A stretch of DNA of 64,000 bases, from NCBI RefSeq assembly GCF_002018875.1, contig NZ_MVOL01000007.1, positions 124,001 through 188,000 on the forward strand. Reading direction: 5' to 3'. Source of the DNA: Pseudomonas sp. MF4836. Lineage in GTDB: Bacteria; Pseudomonadota; Gammaproteobacteria; Pseudomonadales; Pseudomonadaceae. The notes under the pieces were generated by a model. The model did not search any database, was not told the origin of the DNA, and was given only the letters and a program-made list of their open reading frames with translations. The position numbers and the translations under genes are program-made. Below, one piece after another: positions 60,728 through 64,000 of the stretch. Within the stretch, counting starts at the first letter, position 1. Each line of letters opens with the position of its first letter.

Positions 60728-61747
60728 ATGAACACTCTGCAAAAAGTCCTCGCTACCAGCCTCCTCGCCTTGTCCGTGAACAGCGCCTTCGCCGCTGACA
60801 GCCCGGGGGTGGAGCACCAGACCCAGGCCTTCCTCGACGCCCTGGCCGCCGGGGGCGGCAAGCCGCTGGAACAACTGAGCCCCAGGGACGCCCGCGCAGT
60901 GCTCAGCGGAGCCCAGGCTTCGGTCAAGGTCGACCTGTCCGGGGTTGAGGTCAGTTCACGCAGCATTCAGGTAGCCGGGCAGCCGGTGCAGCTGAAAATA
61001 GTGCGCCCGGCCAAGGTCCGGGGCGAGCTGCCGGTGTTCATGTTCTTCCACGGTGGCGGCTGGGTGCTGGGGGATTACCCGACCCACGAACGCCTGATCC
61101 ACGACCTGGTGCTGGGCTCCGGTGCCGTGGCGGTCTACGTCGACTACACCGCGTCGCCTGAAGCCCGGTACCCGACGGCGATCAATCAGGCCTACGCCGC
61201 CACCCGCTGGGTCGCCGAGCACGGCCGGGAAATCGGCGTCGACAGCCGTCGCCTGGCGGTGGCCGGCAACAGCGTCGGCGGCAATATGGCGGCGGTGGTG
61301 GCGCTGATGGCCAAGGAGCAGAAGACCCCGGACCTGCGCTTCCAACTGCTGCTGTGGCCGGTGACCAACGCCCGCTTCGACAGCCCGTCGTACCAGCAGT
61401 TTGCCGAGGGCCACTTCCTGACCAGGGGCATGATGAACTGGTTCTGGGACAGCTACACCAGCGACCCACAGCAACGCGCCGAGATCCACGCCTCGCCGCT
61501 GCAGGCCAGCATCGAACAGCTGCGCGGCCTGCCGCCGGCCCTGGTGCAGACCGCCGAGTTCGACGTGCTGCGCGATGAAGGCGAAGCCTATGCACGCAAG
61601 CTGGACAGTGCCGGAGTCGCGGTCACGGCGGTGCGCTACAACGGCATGATCCACGACTTCGGCCTGCTCAATCCGCTGAGCAGCATTCCCGAAGTCCAGG
61701 CCGCGGTCCGCCAGGCCGCCGCCGAACTCAAGGCGCACCTCAACTGA
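60728..61747 (+). CDS. Exported alpha/beta-hydrolase esterase (HSL/acetyl-esterase family)
   Basis: The product has 339 residues from ATG 60728, with GAAAGGA upstream. A signal peptide (LATSLLALSVNSAFAADS) precedes an HSL-type fold with HGGGWVLGDYPTHE (oxyanion hole), the nucleophile elbow AVAGNSVGGNMAA, the Asp in TAEFDVLRDEGEAY and the His in MIHDFGLLN. It hydrolyses short-chain esters, probably in the periplasm, and is probably controlled by the divergent LysR regulator. Confidence 0.92.
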   Translation: MNTLQKVLATSLLALSVNSAFAADSPGVEHQTQAFLDALAAGGGKPLEQLSPRDARAVLSGAQASVKVDLSGVEVSSRSIQVAGQPVQLKIVRPAKVRGELPVFMFFHGGGWVLGDYPTHERLIHDLVLGSGAVAVYVDYTASPEARYPTAINQAYAATRWVAEHGREIGVDSRRLAVAGNSVGGNMAAVVALMAKEQKTPDLRFQLLLWPVTNARFDSPSYQQFAEGHFLTRGMMNWFWDSYTSDPQQRAEIHASPLQASIEQLRGLPPALVQTAEFDVLRDEGEAYARKLDSAGVAVTAVRYNGMIHDFGLLNPLSSIPEVQAAVRQAAAELKAHLN

Positions 61748-61830
61748 GCCATACCTGACGCCGGGCCGTCGACTTCGCGGTCGCCTGCCCGACTCCTCTC
61801 CTTTTTGCCCTCCTTCCGTGCGGTGCCGCC

Positions 61831-63261
61831 ATGACTTTTCTCGCTCATCACCTGTTGCTCTGGAGTGCCTGCCTGCTGCTGGTGGACGCGCTGTTGTGGC
61901 ACCTCGTGCCCTTCGCGCAGCGCCTGCCGCGGGTTGCCCTGCGCCTGGCGCTGTTTCTGGGGTACAGCGCGCTGATCATCAATGCCGGCGTCAGCCCGTT
62001 GCAGGCACAAGGCTGGCCCGACAACAACGTGCTGCAACTGGGCGCCACGGCGCTGGCAATCATCTGGTGGCTGTACGCCGCGCGGGTGCTGACCGAACTG
62101 ATCGGCCTGGTGCTGATCCGCCGTATCGGCCACAGCGGCCGCCTGTTGCAGGACGTGATTGGCGCCCTGGTGTTCCTGGTGGCGATTGTCGCCGCGGCCG
62201 GGTATGTCCTGGAGCTGCCGGTCAAGGGCTTGCTGGCGACGTCCGGGGCCATGGCGATCATTGTCGGCCTGGCCCTGCAAAGCACCTTGAGCGATGTGTT
62301 CAGCGGCATCGTGCTCAACACCACCAAGCCGTATCAGGTGGATGACTGGATCATGATCGACGGCGTCGAAGGCAAGGTGCTGGACATCGACTGGCGCGCC
62401 ACCCACCTGCTGACCAGCGTCGGCACCACGGCGGTGATTCCCAATTCGGTGGCGGCCAAGGCCAAGCTGGTCAACCTCAGCCGGCCGAGCAACCGGCACG
62501 GGGTGTCGATCAGCATCAAGGTGCCTAATCACATTCGTCCACGGCGGGTGCTGGATGCCCTGGAGCGGGCCTTGCAGGGCAGCAACAGCCTGCTGCTCGA
62601 CCCGCCGCCCAAGGTGCTGCTGAAGGAGGCCGGCGAGAGCCTGTCGGAATATGTCGCCAGCGGGTTTATCGCCGAACTGGGGCAGAAGGGTCAGGTGCGC
62701 AATCAGTTGTTCGACCTGGCGCACCGGCACCTGGAGGCCGCCGGCATTTCGCGCCAGCCCGAAGGTTTCGCCGAGCCCAGTTCCAGGGCCAGGGTGTTGC
62801 TGGATGAGGTGAAGGTCTTTCGTTCGCTGGATGGCCATGAACGGGACCTGATGGCCCAGGCCATGACGCCCCGGCAGTACGCCGCTGGCGAAGTGATCCT
62901 GGAACTGGGCGAAGTGCCCGAGGCCCTGCTGGTGATCGCCACCGGCGTGGTCAGTGCCACCGTGACCGAGGGCAACCGCCAGGTCGAAGCCGGACGCATG
63001 GGGCCCAGCGAGGTCATGGGCGAACAGAGCATCCTCGCCGACACCCCATCCCAGGCCCGCTTTACTGCGCTGACTTCCTGCATCGTCTACCGCCTGGACA
63101 AAACCCTGACCCGCGATTGCATGGCCCAGCGCAAGGAGGTGAACAGCGCCCTGAACAAACTCCAGGCCGTACGCCAGCAAAGCAGCCGCTCGGTGCTGCT
63201 GGGCAAACCCGTCGACACCCGCAAAAGCGGCTTCCTCGGCTGGCTGCAAAAACGCAATTGA
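61831..63261 (+). CDS. MscS-family channel with C-terminal cyclic-nucleotide-binding domain
   Basis: The 476-residue membrane protein has about five helices. The MscS pore and upper beta region is GAMAIIVGLALQSTLSDVFSGIVLNTTKPYQVDDWI with the IDWRATHL segment. Residues from about 330 form a cNMP-binding domain: FRSLDGHERDLMAQAM, GEVILELGEVPEALLVIATG and the phosphate-binding-like VMGEQSILADTPSQARF. This matches bCNG-type channels, gated by ligand rather than only by tension. It follows the esterase by 83 bases in the same direction. Confidence 0.9.
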   Translation: MTFLAHHLLLWSACLLLVDALLWHLVPFAQRLPRVALRLALFLGYSALIINAGVSPLQAQGWPDNNVLQLGATALAIIWWLYAARVLTELIGLVLIRRIGHSGRLLQDVIGALVFLVAIVAAAGYVLELPVKGLLATSGAMAIIVGLALQSTLSDVFSGIVLNTTKPYQVDDWIMIDGVEGKVLDIDWRATHLLTSVGTTAVIPNSVAAKAKLVNLSRPSNRHGVSISIKVPNHIRPRRVLDALERALQGSNSLLLDPPPKVLLKEAGESLSEYVASGFIAELGQKGQVRNQLFDLAHRHLEAAGISRQPEGFAEPSSRARVLLDEVKVFRSLDGHERDLMAQAMTPRQYAAGEVILELGEVPEALLVIATGVVSATVTEGNRQVEAGRMGPSEVMGEQSILADTPSQARFTALTSCIVYRLDKTLTRDCMAQRKEVNSALNKLQAVRQQSSRSVLLGKPVDTRKSGFLGWLQKRN

Positions 63262-63318
63262 GGATGGGGCTCTGGCTGAGCGCACCACCGGAGTTCACCT
63301 GCCATACGCGGCGCCTGT

Positions 63319-63364
63319 CAGGGCCAGCGTCCGAACGCGGCCCGAGCCTGCGGCAGCGGCTACA
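63319..63364. repeat. REP element
   Basis: This 46-base copy differs from 44457-44502 at only two positions. It lies between two convergent genes, just before the YcaC terminator. Confidence 0.75.
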
Positions 63365-63377
63365 GCGGGCACAAAAA

Positions 63378-63406
63378 AACCGCTTGCCTGGGGTAGGCAA
63401 GCGGTT
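63378..63406 (-). terminator. Intrinsic terminator of the YcaC-like gene
   Basis: An 11-base-pair stem (AACCGCTTGCC / GGCAAGCGGTT) with a seven-base loop is followed on the minus strand by seven T residues, 13 bases beyond the stop codon. This is a textbook Rho-independent terminator. Confidence 0.9.
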
Positions 63407-63418
63407 GGGGTCCGACGC

Positions 63419-64000
63419 TTACTTGGCGGTCAGCGCGGTGTAGCTGTTCATCAGGTTGCGGTAGTTGGGGATGCGCTGGGACAGCAGGTTGCCCAGGCCT
63501 TCGATGTCGTTGCGCCAGTCGCGGTGCAGTTCGCAGGCCACCGAGAACCAGTTCATCATCTGCGCGCCGGCCGCGGTCATGCGCGCCCAGGACGCCTGCT
63601 GCACGGTTTCGTTGAAGGTGCCGGACGCATCGGTCACCACGAACACATCAAAACCTTCCGCCAGCGCCGACAAGGTCGGGAACGCCACGCAGACGTCCGT
63701 CACCACCCCGGCGATGATCAGTTGCTTGCGCCCGGTGGCCTTGATCGCCTTGACGAAGTCTTCGTTGTCCCAGGCATTGATCTGGCCAGGGCGCGGAATG
63801 TATGGCGCGTCCGGGAACATCTCTTTGAGCTCGGGCACGATCGGGCCGTTGGGGCCCTGCTCGAAGCTGGTGGTGAGGATGGTCGGCAGCTTGAAGAACT
63901 TGGCCAGGTCCGCCAGGGCCAGCACGTTGTTCTTGAATTCGTTGGGCGAGAAATCCTGCACCAGCGAGATCAGGCCGGTCTGGTGATCGACCAACAGCAC
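63419..64000 (-). CDS. YcaC-like isochorismatase-family hydrolase (5' end cut by window)
   Basis: At least 193 residues are visible; the start lies beyond the window, since YcaC proteins have about 15-20 residues before LLVDHQTGL. The Asp of the catalytic triad is in VDHQTG, and the cis-peptide/Cys region is IIAGVVTDVCVAFPTLSALAEGFDVFVVTDASG (Cys about 117 of the visible part). Such cysteine hydrolases are octameric enzymes of uncertain substrate. It ends with its own strong terminator. Confidence 0.93.
   Translation of the reverse strand: MLLVDHQTGLISLVQDFSPNEFKNNVLALADLAKFFKLPTILTTSFEQGPNGPIVPELKEMFPDAPYIPRPGQINAWDNEDFVKAIKATGRKQLIIAGVVTDVCVAFPTLSALAEGFDVFVVTDASGTFNETVQQASWARMTAAGAQMMNWFSVACELHRDWRNDIEGLGNLLSQRIPNYRNLMNSYTALTAK

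Noticed and set aside
1..64000. CRISPR arrays, tRNA or rRNA genes, insertion sequences
   Set aside because: I saw no regularly spaced repeats, no tRNA-like cloverleaf, and no transposase or integrase product in any convincing frame.

Overview
The window looks like chromosome of a fluorescent-group Pseudomonas. It is GC-rich and tightly packed, with ATGA/GTGA stop-start overlaps. It carries FabV, an mgtA locus with small companion genes, a second-type chemotaxis cluster, and REP elements of the 'GTAGCCGCTGCCG' type that I associate with the P. protegens/P. chlororaphis branch. The genus follows from gene content; the species group is inference. I saw no rRNA, tRNA, CRISPR array, transposase or integrase.

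Layout. 1-8.2 kb: a minus-strand chemosensory operon (receptor, cheY, STAS protein, cheA, receptor, cheW, cheR, cheD, cheB, the last cut by the window edge). 8.6-10.5 kb: a PapD-type chaperone and a two-domain fimbrial adhesin without an usher. 10.6-12.3 kb: a tautomerase/carboxymuconolactone decarboxylase-like pair divergent from a LysR regulator. 12.3-14.5 kb: a lone 706-residue protein with a PD-(D/E)XK-like N-terminus, the best candidate for an undescribed defence-type gene. 14.5-22.6 kb: regulators, a PLP dehydratase, a DUF2252 protein and a CHASE4-PAS-GGDEF-EAL enzyme. 22.8-25.8 kb: a Nudix-DUF4406 fusion overlapped by a SUKH protein, then azlCD. 26-27.3 kb: fabV.

28.9-36.6 kb is a four-carbon sugar acid (L-threonate/erythronate type) catabolic locus: ltnD, otnK, otnC, a GntP permease, otnI, an exported MetX-like hydrolase and a DeoR regulator. 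LtnD oxidises, OtnI isomerises, OtnK phosphorylates and OtnC decarboxylates the product to DHAP. The permease carries an apparent one-base deletion near its N-terminus. 37-44.4 kb is a magnesium-transport locus: small proteins, a leader ORF with a good ribosome site, mgtA, a Na/Pi cotransporter-like protein, a SLOG protein and an outer-membrane barrel.

44.5-49.3 kb holds a class II aldolase, a periplasmic binding protein without its transporter, a divergent Fe-S flavoprotein and an XRE-cupin regulator, with a strong inverted repeat between the divergent genes. 49.3-51.4 kb is a run of small genes including an orphan barstar and a WapI-like immunity protein. 51.4-64 kb holds a PrpF-family isomerase, MocR/EamA, two LysE exporters, a GAF protein, an Rrf2 regulator divergent from a thioredoxin-reductase-like enzyme, LysR/esterase, an MscS channel fused to a cyclic-nucleotide domain, and a YcaC-like hydrolase cut by the right edge.
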